DNA of 16,975 nucleotides. Origin: an uncultured Dorea sp. (lineage in GTDB: Bacteria > Bacillota > Clostridia > Lachnospirales > Lachnospiraceae). Every line of letters starts with the position of its first letter. Position 1 is the first letter of the stretch. This document shows, in pieces, positions 6,387 through 14,296 of this stretch. Location: assembly GCA_910579925.1 (NCBI GenBank), contig CAJTVY010000058.1, forward strand, positions 1 through 16,975, read 5' to 3'. Under the pieces are notes generated by a model. The model did no database searches, was not told where the DNA came from, and saw only the letters and a program-made list of their open reading frames with translations. A program made the translations under genes and the position numbers.

Positions 6387-7976
6387 GTGGCAAGAATCTT
6401 CAATGTGACAGGACCATGTATACCGTCCAGACACTATATGGCAGATACATTCAAACGAGTGAAGGCAATACAGAACATGGTGGAAAACGGATCTTATTTT
6501 GCGATAAACCGTGCAAGGCAGTACGGAAAGACTACGACACTTGCGGCGCTGGCAAGAGAACTTAGGGCGTCATACCTTGTGGTAAGCCTTGATTTTCAAG
6601 ACTTGGGAAGCGCAGCGTTTGAGAATGAGAATACGTTTTCCCTTGCATTTATACAGATACTGTTATGGGAGCTGCAGCGCTGCCACGGTGCAGAGAAGAC
6701 GGATCTGGTAAAACAGGAAGAAAGAATGGAGGAAATTCTGAGGGAACAGGATCAGAAGTTCGATCTTATGGCATTATTCAGACAACTTCACGCAATCTGC
6801 GAGTCCAGCAGCAGGCCGGTAGTTCTGATGATTGACGAAGTAGACAGCGCTTCAGACAATCAAGTGTTTCTTGACTTCCTGGGACAGCTGCGCAGTTCCT
6901 ATCTGAAACGGGAGACAAGAGGAATCGCTGCGTTCCGGTCGGTGATTCTTGCAGGAGTATACGATATCAGGAATCTGAAAAGAAAGATCCGTCCAAAGGA
7001 AGAGCACAAAATGAACAGTCCCTGGAATATTGCGGCAGATTTTAATGTGGATATGAGTCTTTCTAAAGAGGGGATAGCCGGGATGCTCAAAGAATATGAG
7101 ACAGACCGTCAAACCGGAATGGATATAGAAAAAATAACCGGGTTCATTTATGATTATACATCCGGGTATCCGTATCTGGTATCCCGCCTGTGTAAGCTGA
7201 TGGATGAAACAATCGAATCCGAAATTGCATGGACGAAAGAAGGACTGCTGGAAGCGGTGCGATTATTGCTTATAGAACCCAATACGCTGTTTGAATCCAT
7301 GATCGGGAAACTGGATGAGTATAAGGAACTGGAGAAAATGCTTGGCGAACTTCTGTTTTCGGGAAAAGCAATCACCTACCACCCTATGAATCCGGCAATC
7401 GGCCTTGCGCTTATGTTTGGATTTGTCAAAAACCAGGATGGAAAAGTGATTCCTGCAAACCGTATCTTTGATACATTTTTATACAACCATTTCCTGTCAC
7501 TGGAAGAAATGCGGTCCTCTGATATATATAAAGCATCTCTTTACGAAAAAGAAGGGTTTATCAAAGACGGACGTCTGGACATGTACTGTGTACTGGAAAA
7601 GTTCGTGCGGCATTTCCATGAACTTTATGGCAATTGCAGGGAAACTTTCTTAGAGGAGGAAGGCCGACGGTATTTTCTGCTTTACTTACGTCCGATTATC
7701 AATGGAACAGGGAATTACTATGTCGAAGCCCGTACCAGAAGTCTGGGAAGGACGGACATCATTGTAGACTACGGTGGGGAACAGTTTGTGGTCGAGACAA
7801 AAATATGGCGGGGAAATGAATATCATCTGCGTGGTGAGCAGCAGCTTTTACGTTATCTGGAGGATTACGGACTGGAAACAGGCTACATGCTTAGTTTCAA
7901 TTTTAACCGGAATAAACAGATTGGCGTCCATGAGTTTATTATAGACGGCAGGAAACTGATCGAGGCGGTTGTATGA
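6387..7976 (+). CDS. AAA-ATPase with C-terminal PD-(D/E)XK nuclease-like domain
   Basis: A 529-aa protein starting with GTG at 6387, seven bases after GGAGAGGAG. The N-terminal P-loop domain has a variant Walker A, ARQYGKTT at 43-50, in place of GxxxxGKT, and Walker B VVLMIDEV (145-152). A helical middle region follows. The last ~75 residues carry the PD-(D/E)XK pattern: D457 in RTDIIV, then E470-T-K472 in FVVETKIW, then a Gln-rich helix (EQQLLRYL). This layout is that of AAA-ATPase-like proteins joined to a PD-(D/E)XK domain, which are common and multicopy in gut anaerobes; some are thought to act on DNA, but their role is unknown. It is 102 bases upstream of the GH2 gene without a clear terminator between, so they may share a transcript. 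Confidence 0.85.
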   Translation: MARIFNVTGPCIPSRHYMADTFKRVKAIQNMVENGSYFAINRARQYGKTTTLAALARELRASYLVVSLDFQDLGSAAFENENTFSLAFIQILLWELQRCHGAEKTDLVKQEERMEEILREQDQKFDLMALFRQLHAICESSSRPVVLMIDEVDSASDNQVFLDFLGQLRSSYLKRETRGIAAFRSVILAGVYDIRNLKRKIRPKEEHKMNSPWNIAADFNVDMSLSKEGIAGMLKEYETDRQTGMDIEKITGFIYDYTSGYPYLVSRLCKLMDETIESEIAWTKEGLLEAVRLLLIEPNTLFESMIGKLDEYKELEKMLGELLFSGKAITYHPMNPAIGLALMFGFVKNQDGKVIPANRIFDTFLYNHFLSLEEMRSSDIYKASLYEKEGFIKDGRLDMYCVLEKFVRHFHELYGNCRETFLEEEGRRYFLLYLRPIINGTGNYYVEARTRSLGRTDIIVDYGGEQFVVETKIWRGNEYHLRGEQQLLRYLEDYGLETGYMLSFNFNRNKQIGVHEFIIDGRKLIEAVV

Positions 7977-7989
7977 AGGGATAAGAGGA

Positions 7990-8091
7990 ATGAAAAGTGT
8001 GCTCCTGGTATCTTACTTGTACCTTGCTTTGCGGCTGAGATTCCAACAGCACATTGAAAAAAAACAGGAGGAAATAGTTTGTCAAGAATAA
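7990..8091 (+). CDS. Possible 33-aa leader peptide overlapping GH2 start
   Basis: A short frame from ATG 7990 (weak GGGATAAGAGGA upstream) to TAA 8089-8091 encodes a Leu-rich hydrophobic start followed by a charged end (MKSVLLVSYLYLALRL...EKKQEEIVCQE). It spans the ribosome binding site and start codon of the GH2 gene in another frame, so translating it could affect GH2 initiation. It may equally be a chance frame. Confidence 0.2.
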   Translation: MKSVLLVSYLYLALRLRFQQHIEKKQEEIVCQE

Positions 8092-11000
8092 AGAAACGTT
8101 GGGAGGATGAACAGCTTCTGCAGATCGGAAGGTGTAGGCCTCATACAGATTTTAAGAGAAACTCTGAGGAAGACTGCCGGATCTCTCTGAATGGAGACTG
8201 GCAGTTCCTCTATATGAAAGCGCCGGAATATTCTCCAGAAGGTTTTTCAGAACCAGATTTTTTGGATACGGAGTGGGATACCCTTAAAGTACCGTCTTGC
8301 TGGGAGATGAAGGGTTACACAAATATGCATTATACTGACGTATGGTATCTGTTCCCCATTAATCCCCCGTATGTGCCTTCCGAGAATCCCACCGGGATTT
8401 ACCGGAGAACAGTTACGATTCCGGAAACGTGGGACGGGAAAAAGAAAATCCTGAGATTCGAAGGCGCAGGCAGCGCCTATGACGTCTGGGTGAATGGGCG
8501 TCATGCCGGTTACAGCAAGGGAAGCCGGCTTTCGGCGGAATTTGATATTACAGAGTTTACTTATCCCGGAAAGAACCAGATTACGGTCAGAGTGTATCGA
8601 TGGTCTGACGGAAGTTACCTGGAGTGCCAGGACATGTGGTGGTACAGCGGGATTTACCGGGACGTGACACTGATCGCCGTACCGGAAGCCGGGATTTTGG
8701 ATTATGTTGTGGAGGCAGGGCTTGACGACCGTTATGAGACGGGAATTCTAATGCAGGAGATTACTGCGGCAAAAGAGGCAGACCGGGCAGAGTGGACGCT
8801 TGAATCAGAGGACGGGACGAGGATTGCCGCAGGCACAGAAAAGCTTGACGGGGGATATGCCAGGATTCAAATGAATGTGGGCGCAGTCTGCCCGTGGAGC
8901 GCGGAGATTCCGGTCCTGTACAGAGTCACCCTTAAGCTGTATGGAAAAGAAGGCTCTGAAGAACTGTTGGATGAGGCGGAAGTCGCCACCGGATTTCGCA
9001 GGGTAGAAGTCCGGGGATCTAACTTTCTTGTAAATGGCGTGCCGATTCTGCTAAACGGCGTCAATATGCACGATTTCAGCCCGTCCGGGGGACCGGTTGT
9101 GCGCCGGGATACTGTGGAAGAACATCTGCGCATGATGAAGCGTTACAACATCAATGCCATCCGCTGTTCCCACTATCCGAAGATGCCTTACTTTTACGAC
9201 CTGTGCGACAAGTACGGTTTTTATGTCATAGATGAAGCGGATCTGGAAACCCACGGGTTTGAATGGATTGAGAGATACGAATGGCTGAACAATGAAGAAA
9301 GCTTTCGGGAAGCATACGTCGATCGGGCAGTGCGTATGGTGAGGGAACATCGGAATCACCCCAGTATTCTGATGTGGTCCCTTGGAAACGAATCTTCTGT
9401 GGGAAAGAATTTTGACGCATCAGCCCAGGCGGTAAGGGAACTGGATTCTTCCCGTCTGATTCACTACGAAAGCGACTTTGCAGCAGATATCACGGACGTG
9501 TATTCAACCATGTATACCAGGCTTGACGGGCTTTCGCAGATTGGGGAGAGCAATGACGGCCACGGGAAACCCCATATCCTGTGCGAATATGGCCATGCCA
9601 TGGGAAACGGGCCGGGAAATCTGGAAGAGTATCAGAGGCTGTTTCGAAAGTACGACAGGCTCCAGGGAGGCTTCCTGTGGGAATGGTATGACCATGGGAT
9701 TGAGAAGAAGGATGAGAACGGAAGGACAACCTGGTGGTACGGCGGCGATTTCGGGGATGAGCCTAACAACTCTAATTTCTGCATGGACGGTCTGCTGCGG
9801 CCAGATGGGACTGCCTCAACAGGACTTTTGCATTATAAGCAGGTGATTGCGCCTGTGAGAGCCCGGGCAGTTGATTTACAAAAGGGATTCATCAAGGTAA
9901 AGAACCTTTTTGACTTTAAGGATCTGAGTCACATTGGGATGCACTATCAGATTGTACACGATGAAACGGTCGATGTTTCGGGGTACATAGAACATCTCTG
10001 TGCCCGCGCCGGAGAAGAGACGCTGGTTCAGGTTCCGACTGAGTTGGAAACACAGAAGCCGGGAGCGGATTATTATCTGAATCTGTCCTTTGTATCTAAA
10101 CAGGCAACGAATTATGCGCCTGGGGGAGCAGAGATTGGTACAGAGCAGTTTCTTCTGAAGGCGGGAAGTATACAGGCCGTGCCGGGGATTCTTAAAAATA
10201 CGGTTCAGTCAGAAGAACAGAACGTTAAGGAGACTTATATAGTGAAGCAGACGGCAGCACGCATGGAGATTGCCGGTGCGGGATGGAAGGTAGCCTTTGA
10301 TAAAGTCACAGGACAGCTTTTGGAATACCGGGTACGTGGGAAGAGACTGATTACGGCGGGACCGACCATGAATCTATGGCGCGCGCCCATTGACAATGAC
10401 ATGTATAAGGTAAGGGACTGGAAGGAGAAATATTTCCTGCACCGGCAGCAGGAACAACTGGAGGAATTTCTGACTGAAAATGAAGGGGAGGATATTCTGG
10501 TACAGATCTGTACTCATTTCTCCACTCTCAGTATGGCATTCGGATTTAAGGTCTGTTATACCTGGCGTATCAGAAAGAACGGGGAACTGGTACTGTCTCT
10601 GGATATGAAAGGTTTCCGATACAGTGGATTTGTGCCGGAATTTATTCCCCGCATCGGAATCGAACTGCGGCTTCCGAAAGAGATGAAGAATATTACGTGG
10701 TATGGCCTGGGGCCGGAAGAGAATTATTGTGATATGAAGTCCGCCGCCCGGATGGGGATCTACCAAAGAACCGTGGAGGAGATGCACGTTGAGTATGCGA
10801 AGCCCCAGGAGAACGGGCACCGGGAGGAGGTACGCTGGCTCTCGGCAGGAGACGGTGAGAATGAACTTCTGATCTGTTCGGATACGGGAATCGGAATAGA
10901 CGTACATGACTATACCATAAAGGATCTGGAATGCGCCCGCCATGCAGGTGAGATCAGACGATGCGGTGAAACGGTCGTCCATCTGGACGCAAAACATTCC

Positions 11001-11129
11001 GGCGTCGGAAGTAACTCATGCGGCGAGGAACAGACCTATGCAAACAAAACGAGACTGAATGATTATTCCATGAGGCTTATATTCAGAGGCGTGAGGAAGG
11101 ATGAGGCCGGATTTCATTTCACATCATAG
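8079..11129 (+). CDS. lacZ: GH2 family beta-galactosidase (LacZ type)
   Basis: A 1016-aa glycoside hydrolase family 2 enzyme of LacZ length and layout. It starts with TTG at 8079, seven bases after AGGAGG (8066-8071). Order: jelly-roll sugar-binding domain (about 1-205, ending in QDMWWYSGIYRDV), Ig-like domain (about 210-316), TIM barrel (about 318-600), then a linker domain and C-terminal beta-gal small-chain domain (about 730-1010, with PTMNLWRAPIDND and WYGLGPEENY). The acid/base is E438 in WSLGNESS and the nucleophile E503 in ILCEYGHAMGN. RCSHYPKMPYFYDLCDKYG is also LacZ-like. No signal peptide, so cytoplasmic. It probably removes terminal beta-galactosyl units; because it neighbours a beta-xylosidase-family gene, plant glycosides or alpha-L-arabinopyranosyl substrates (same ring configuration) are alternatives. 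Confidence 0.92.
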   Translation: MSRIKKRWEDEQLLQIGRCRPHTDFKRNSEEDCRISLNGDWQFLYMKAPEYSPEGFSEPDFLDTEWDTLKVPSCWEMKGYTNMHYTDVWYLFPINPPYVPSENPTGIYRRTVTIPETWDGKKKILRFEGAGSAYDVWVNGRHAGYSKGSRLSAEFDITEFTYPGKNQITVRVYRWSDGSYLECQDMWWYSGIYRDVTLIAVPEAGILDYVVEAGLDDRYETGILMQEITAAKEADRAEWTLESEDGTRIAAGTEKLDGGYARIQMNVGAVCPWSAEIPVLYRVTLKLYGKEGSEELLDEAEVATGFRRVEVRGSNFLVNGVPILLNGVNMHDFSPSGGPVVRRDTVEEHLRMMKRYNINAIRCSHYPKMPYFYDLCDKYGFYVIDEADLETHGFEWIERYEWLNNEESFREAYVDRAVRMVREHRNHPSILMWSLGNESSVGKNFDASAQAVRELDSSRLIHYESDFAADITDVYSTMYTRLDGLSQIGESNDGHGKPHILCEYGHAMGNGPGNLEEYQRLFRKYDRLQGGFLWEWYDHGIEKKDENGRTTWWYGGDFGDEPNNSNFCMDGLLRPDGTASTGLLHYKQVIAPVRARAVDLQKGFIKVKNLFDFKDLSHIGMHYQIVHDETVDVSGYIEHLCARAGEETLVQVPTELETQKPGADYYLNLSFVSKQATNYAPGGAEIGTEQFLLKAGSIQAVPGILKNTVQSEEQNVKETYIVKQTAARMEIAGAGWKVAFDKVTGQLLEYRVRGKRLITAGPTMNLWRAPIDNDMYKVRDWKEKYFLHRQQEQLEEFLTENEGEDILVQICTHFSTLSMAFGFKVCYTWRIRKNGELVLSLDMKGFRYSGFVPEFIPRIGIELRLPKEMKNITWYGLGPEENYCDMKSAARMGIYQRTVEEMHVEYAKPQENGHREEVRWLSAGDGENELLICSDTGIGIDVHDYTIKDLECARHAGEIRRCGETVVHLDAKHSGVGSNSCGEEQTYANKTRLNDYSMRLIFRGVRKDEAGFHFTS

Positions 11130-11183
11130 CCGCATGTTGTCTGGAGTATTTTCGGGTTAAATGTAAATAAAGTAAATTGTGTA

Positions 11184-11220
11184 CCGGATTCGTGCAAACA
11201 TATCCGGATTTATGCAAACA
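11184..11220. promoter_or_regulatory. Tandem 20-bp-spaced repeat, likely AraC-type operator
   Basis: CCGGATTCGTGCAAACA (11184-11200) and CCGGATTTATGCAAACA (11204-11220) are 17-bp direct repeats with two differences and an exact 20-bp period, that is, two helical turns. AraC-family activators bind such tandem sites next to the -35 region. A -10-like TAAAAT (11239-11244) lies 18 bases after the second copy, with no good -35 element, as expected for an activator-dependent promoter of the GH120 gene. Confidence 0.6.
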
Positions 11221-11276
11221 CAGATCTGCCGGACAGGATAAAATACTAATAAATATAGATCTTGGAGGTACATAAT

Positions 11277-13280
11277 ATGAAAATTTACGTGAATGCCGCA
11301 GCGCCCAGACAGGGAAACGGCAGGAAAGAGACACCGTTTAAACATATCAACGATGCGGCAAAAGCGGCAATGCCGGGAGATGAAGTCATTGTTGCGCCAG
11401 GAATCTACCGGGAATCCGTAGATCCGGTACACGCCGGGACCGAGGATGCCAGGATTACCTACTTAAGCGAAGAGCCGCTGGGGGCAGTCATTACAGGTGC
11501 AGAGCCGGCTGCGGACTGGAAACATTATCAGGATAACGTCTGGGTATACCGTGTAGACAACGGCGTATTCGGGAGTTATAACCCATACACTACGTTCGTT
11601 GGGGGCGACTGGTATTTTGCTCCGGTAGTCAGGCATACAGGAGCCGTTTATCTGAATGACCGTCAGCTCTATGAGACAGAGACTCTGGAAGAGTGTATCA
11701 AGGGAGAAGTATACGAACCGTCATGGGAGCACGAGTGGTCTGTATACAAATGGTATACCGAGCAGGACGGCAATGAGACGGTGATTTATGCAAACTTCCA
11801 GGGGAAGAATCCCAATGAAGAAAAGGTAGAGATCAATGTCAGAAGAAACTGCTTCATGCCTTCAAAGACAGGTGTCGGATACATCACCTTCAGCGGGTTT
11901 ACGGTAAATAAGGCAGCTACCACATGGGCGCCGCCGGCCGCTTACCAGGACGGCATGATCGGCCCTCACTGGTCAAAAGGATGGATTATTGAAGACTGCG
12001 ATATCAGCAACAGCAAATGCAGCGGAATTTCTCTTGGAAAATACTATGACGAAGAGAATGACCACTATTTCACGGTGAAGAAAGTAAAAAGCCCCACGCA
12101 GATGGAGCGCGACGCTGTCTGCCGCGGCCAGTACCACGGATGGACAAAGGAGACGGTTGGAAGCCACATTGTCAGACGCTGCCACATTCACCACTGTGAG
12201 CAGACGGGTATTGTAGGACGTATGGGCTGCGTATTCAGCCTGATCGAGGATAATCATATCCATCATATCAATAACATGCAGCAGTTAGGCGGAGCAGAGA
12301 TTTCGGGTATCAAGCTTCACGCAGCCATTGACGTGGTGATGCGACGTAACCATATTCATCATTCTACCATGGGAATCTGGACAGACTGGGAAGCACAGGG
12401 AACAAGGATTTCTCAGAATCTGCTCCATGACAACCACTCGCCGGAAGGTACGCCGATGGCAGAAGGCGCAATGTGCAGCCAGGATATCTTCGTGGAAGTA
12501 AGCCATGGCCCTACATTGGTTGATAATAATATCATGCTTTCGAGAGCAGCAATCCGTATTGCGACAGAAGGCGTGGCATGTGTACATAACTTAATGCTTG
12601 GATCCTTTACTGCGGTAGGAAGAGGAACAGACCATTCAGAAGAGATTGAGGCAGGAAAACAGCCTCGTTACACGCCTTACCATATCCGTCACCGTACAGA
12701 AGTGGCTGGTTTCAGCACGATTCTGCATGGAGACGACCGCATTTACAACAATATCTTTATCCAGAATTATAAGCCGATAGAAGACGCCGGCGAAGCAAAA
12801 GAATTTGGGTTCGATAATCAGGTGGCAGGAACAGAGATTTTCGATGAATATCCCACTTATGACGAGTGGATTGCCAATTTTGAACTGGATAAACCGGCAG
12901 ACATGTTCAGATTAATGGAGTATCATTTCGGACATCTGCCAGTATGGATCAATGGAAATGCCTACTTTAACGGTGCGAAGGCATTTAAGAAGGAAGCTTC
13001 CAACCTGGTGGATGATAAGAACCATGTGACGGTGGAACTGGAAGAAAGAAACGGAGAATATTTCTTAAAGACCAATGTTTATGATTTCATGGACGGCTTC
13101 AAAGCAGGAATCATCAATAGCGATATCCTGGGATATGCCTTTGAGCCGGAGCAGAGATTCGAGAATCCGGATGGGACTGAGATCGCATTTACGGAAGATT
13201 ATCTTGGCGGACACCGCAGCGTGTCTACGGTTCCAGGACCTTTTGCGTCCCAGGAAGCAGCAAAACAGAGACTCTGGTAG
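11277..13280 (+). CDS. GH120 family beta-xylosidase (right-handed beta-helix)
   Basis: A 667-aa protein from ATG 11277, eight bases after GGAGG (11264-11268). It closely matches GH120, whose known member is XylC of Thermoanaerobacterium saccharolyticum: N-terminal VNAAAPRQGNGRKETPFKHI, the block WAPPAAYQDGMIGPHWSKGW, GIKLHAAIDV, then the catalytic pair, D370 in IWTDWEAQGTR (nucleophile) and E407 in DIFVEVSHGP (acid/base). Parallel beta-helix repeats rich in HxHH/NxxHH lie between about 165 and 480. No signal peptide, so intracellular. It should release xylose from the non-reducing end of short beta-xylo-oligosaccharides or xylosylated glycosides. It is preceded by an AraC-type operator and followed by a terminator, so it can be expressed separately from GH2. 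Confidence 0.88.
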   Translation: MKIYVNAAAPRQGNGRKETPFKHINDAAKAAMPGDEVIVAPGIYRESVDPVHAGTEDARITYLSEEPLGAVITGAEPAADWKHYQDNVWVYRVDNGVFGSYNPYTTFVGGDWYFAPVVRHTGAVYLNDRQLYETETLEECIKGEVYEPSWEHEWSVYKWYTEQDGNETVIYANFQGKNPNEEKVEINVRRNCFMPSKTGVGYITFSGFTVNKAATTWAPPAAYQDGMIGPHWSKGWIIEDCDISNSKCSGISLGKYYDEENDHYFTVKKVKSPTQMERDAVCRGQYHGWTKETVGSHIVRRCHIHHCEQTGIVGRMGCVFSLIEDNHIHHINNMQQLGGAEISGIKLHAAIDVVMRRNHIHHSTMGIWTDWEAQGTRISQNLLHDNHSPEGTPMAEGAMCSQDIFVEVSHGPTLVDNNIMLSRAAIRIATEGVACVHNLMLGSFTAVGRGTDHSEEIEAGKQPRYTPYHIRHRTEVAGFSTILHGDDRIYNNIFIQNYKPIEDAGEAKEFGFDNQVAGTEIFDEYPTYDEWIANFELDKPADMFRLMEYHFGHLPVWINGNAYFNGAKAFKKEASNLVDDKNHVTVELEERNGEYFLKTNVYDFMDGFKAGIINSDILGYAFEPEQRFENPDGTEIAFTEDYLGGHRSVSTVPGPFASQEAAKQRLW

Positions 13281-13311
13281 TACAGTTTTATAACTTCAGT
13301 ATATAGGCGGG

Positions 13312-13346
13312 GACTCCTTGTGAGACAGATCATGAGGAGTCTTTTT
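13312..13346 (+). terminator. Terminator after the GH120 gene
   Basis: GACTCCT (13312-13318) pairs with AGGAGTC (13335-13341) across a 16-base loop and is followed by TTTTT (13342-13346). It lies 31 bases after the GH120 stop. Confidence 0.65.
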
Positions 13347-13421
13347 GTCGTACATATTCAGAAGGGATGTATCATTCAACGCCTGCAGAAGATTTGATTG
13401 AGGAAAAGGAGTGATGAAACA

Positions 13422-13589
13422 ATGTGGGAACTGGTCAAGGATTTACTGATGGTATCACTTGGAATGGGTATCAGCATTGTCCTTATGTGTTTGGTAACAG
13501 TCGGTAAGGAAGCTGACAGACTGTTAGAGCTGTTCAATAAGATTATCGGTGCGCAAACAAAATGTATTGCTTACATCAATACATTGTAG
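13422..13589 (+). CDS. Small membrane protein, DUF3789-like
   Basis: A 55-aa frame from ATG 13422, after AAAGGAG (13405-13411). It has a single membrane helix (about residues 8-30) followed by VGKEADRLL. The start MWELVKDLLMVSLGMGISIVL and the MCLVTVGKEAD motif resemble the short DUF3789 proteins carried by conjugative elements of Firmicutes; this match is from memory of the motif. The C-terminal 20 residues (NKIIGAQTKCIAYINTL) look unlike the family and run into the promoter of the toxin-antitoxin genes, so the gene may have been truncated and fused. Function unknown. Confidence 0.5.
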   Translation: MWELVKDLLMVSLGMGISIVLMCLVTVGKEADRLLELFNKIIGAQTKCIAYINTL

Positions 13590-13595
13590 TATAAT
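13561..13595 (+). promoter_or_regulatory. Toxin-antitoxin promoter with overlapping operator
   Basis: TTGCTT (13567-13572) and a perfect TATAAT (13590-13595) are 17 bases apart. A perfect 9-bp inverted repeat, AATGTATTG (13561-13569) and CAATACATT (13577-13585), covers the -35 element and spacer. This is the expected place for the antitoxin or toxin-antitoxin complex to bind and repress its own operon. Confidence 0.6.
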
Positions 13596-13640
13596 GAACA
13601 TAGAAAAAGGAACACTATTTCTATGAAAGGAGCTGTTGTT

Positions 13641-13946
13641 ATGGCAAAATCAGCAAGCGTGTATGCAAGAATTGACCCTGTATTAAAGGAACAGGCAGAA
13701 ATGATATTATCTGCACTTGGTATTCCTACTTCCAATGCGATTGATATGTTTTTCAAACAGATTGTTTTAAAAAAAGGACTTCCTTTTGAAGTAAGACTTC
13801 CGTATGAAAAACCGGTTTGTATCGGTGCTCTTAGCGAAGAAGAAATGAATGCAGAAATTGAAAAAGGATATGCGGATATACAGGCAGGACGTACAAAACC
13901 ATTGGAGCAGGCGATTGCAGAAATGCGGAGAGATTTTAAGATATGA
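13641..13946 (+). CDS. relB: RelB/DinJ family antitoxin
   Basis: A 101-aa antitoxin from ATG 13641, eight bases after AAAGGAG. An ATG 18 bases upstream in the same frame lies ahead of that ribosome binding site and is less likely. The N-terminal part (about 3-52) has the ribbon-helix-helix pattern of the family: SASVYARIDPVLKEQAE, then LGIPTSNAIDMFFKQIV and GLPFEVRLP. The C-terminal part (about 60-101) is charged and helical, as expected for toxin binding. It overlaps the toxin gene by four bases (ATGA), giving the usual antitoxin-first coupled pair, and is controlled by the promoter/operator just upstream. It should neutralise the toxin and repress the operon. Confidence 0.9.
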   Translation: MAKSASVYARIDPVLKEQAEMILSALGIPTSNAIDMFFKQIVLKKGLPFEVRLPYEKPVCIGALSEEEMNAEIEKGYADIQAGRTKPLEQAIAEMRRDFKI

Positions 13947-14263
13947 AATTTGAAGTTGAATTATCCGAAAAGGCGGATAGGGATTTAAGGAACATTTTCT
14001 TTTATATTACCATAGATTTATGTGTGCCCGATACTGCCGAAAAGCAAGTGAAGCGATTATGGGACGCTATGCGTTCTCTCGATGAACTGCCGGAACGATA
14101 CCGCCGTTATAAAGATGAGCCGTGGCAGAGTCGTGGGATGCGTGTTCTGCCTGTGGACAATTATGTTGTCTTATATATTCCCGATTTGGATGAAAAGATA
14201 GTACGCATTGTCAGTGTGATGTATAGTGGGCGTGATATAAACGAACAGTTAAAACAGATTTAA
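13943..14263 (+). CDS. RelE/ParE family toxin
   Basis: A 106-aa protein overlapping the antitoxin stop. The family pattern is visible: FEVELSEKADRDLRNIFFYI at the N-terminus (helix that packs on the antitoxin), a central ELPERYRRY region, then the strand-rich end RGMRVLPVDNYVVLYIPD and VRIVSVMYSGRDI, typical of RelE/ParE plasmid-stabilisation toxins. Members are either ribosome-dependent mRNA nucleases or gyrase poisons; the sequence alone does not decide, and the DinJ/RelB partner favours an mRNA nuclease. Length is normal and the frame is intact, so the pair is likely functional. It ends 33 bases before MITE-like copy 2. Confidence 0.87.
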   Translation: MKFEVELSEKADRDLRNIFFYITIDLCVPDTAEKQVKRLWDAMRSLDELPERYRRYKDEPWQSRGMRVLPVDNYVVLYIPDLDEKIVRIVSVMYSGRDINEQLKQI

Positions 14264-14296
14264 TAGGTAAAGAAAAAATTGAATACGATGTAGAAA

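Noticed and set aside
7468..7819. Two 61-codon plus-strand frames inside the AAA-ATPase gene
   Set aside because: They are out of frame with a domain-bearing gene, without ribosome binding sites, and have low-quality composition.
9478..9846. A 122-codon plus-strand frame inside GH2
   Set aside because: It overlaps the GH2 active-site region in another frame; the GH2 reading carries both catalytic Glu residues.
10374..10997. Long open frame (207 codons) on the minus strand
   Set aside because: It lies wholly inside the GH2 gene, lacks a ribosome binding site and has no recognisable domain, whereas the plus-strand frame has conserved GH2 motifs throughout.
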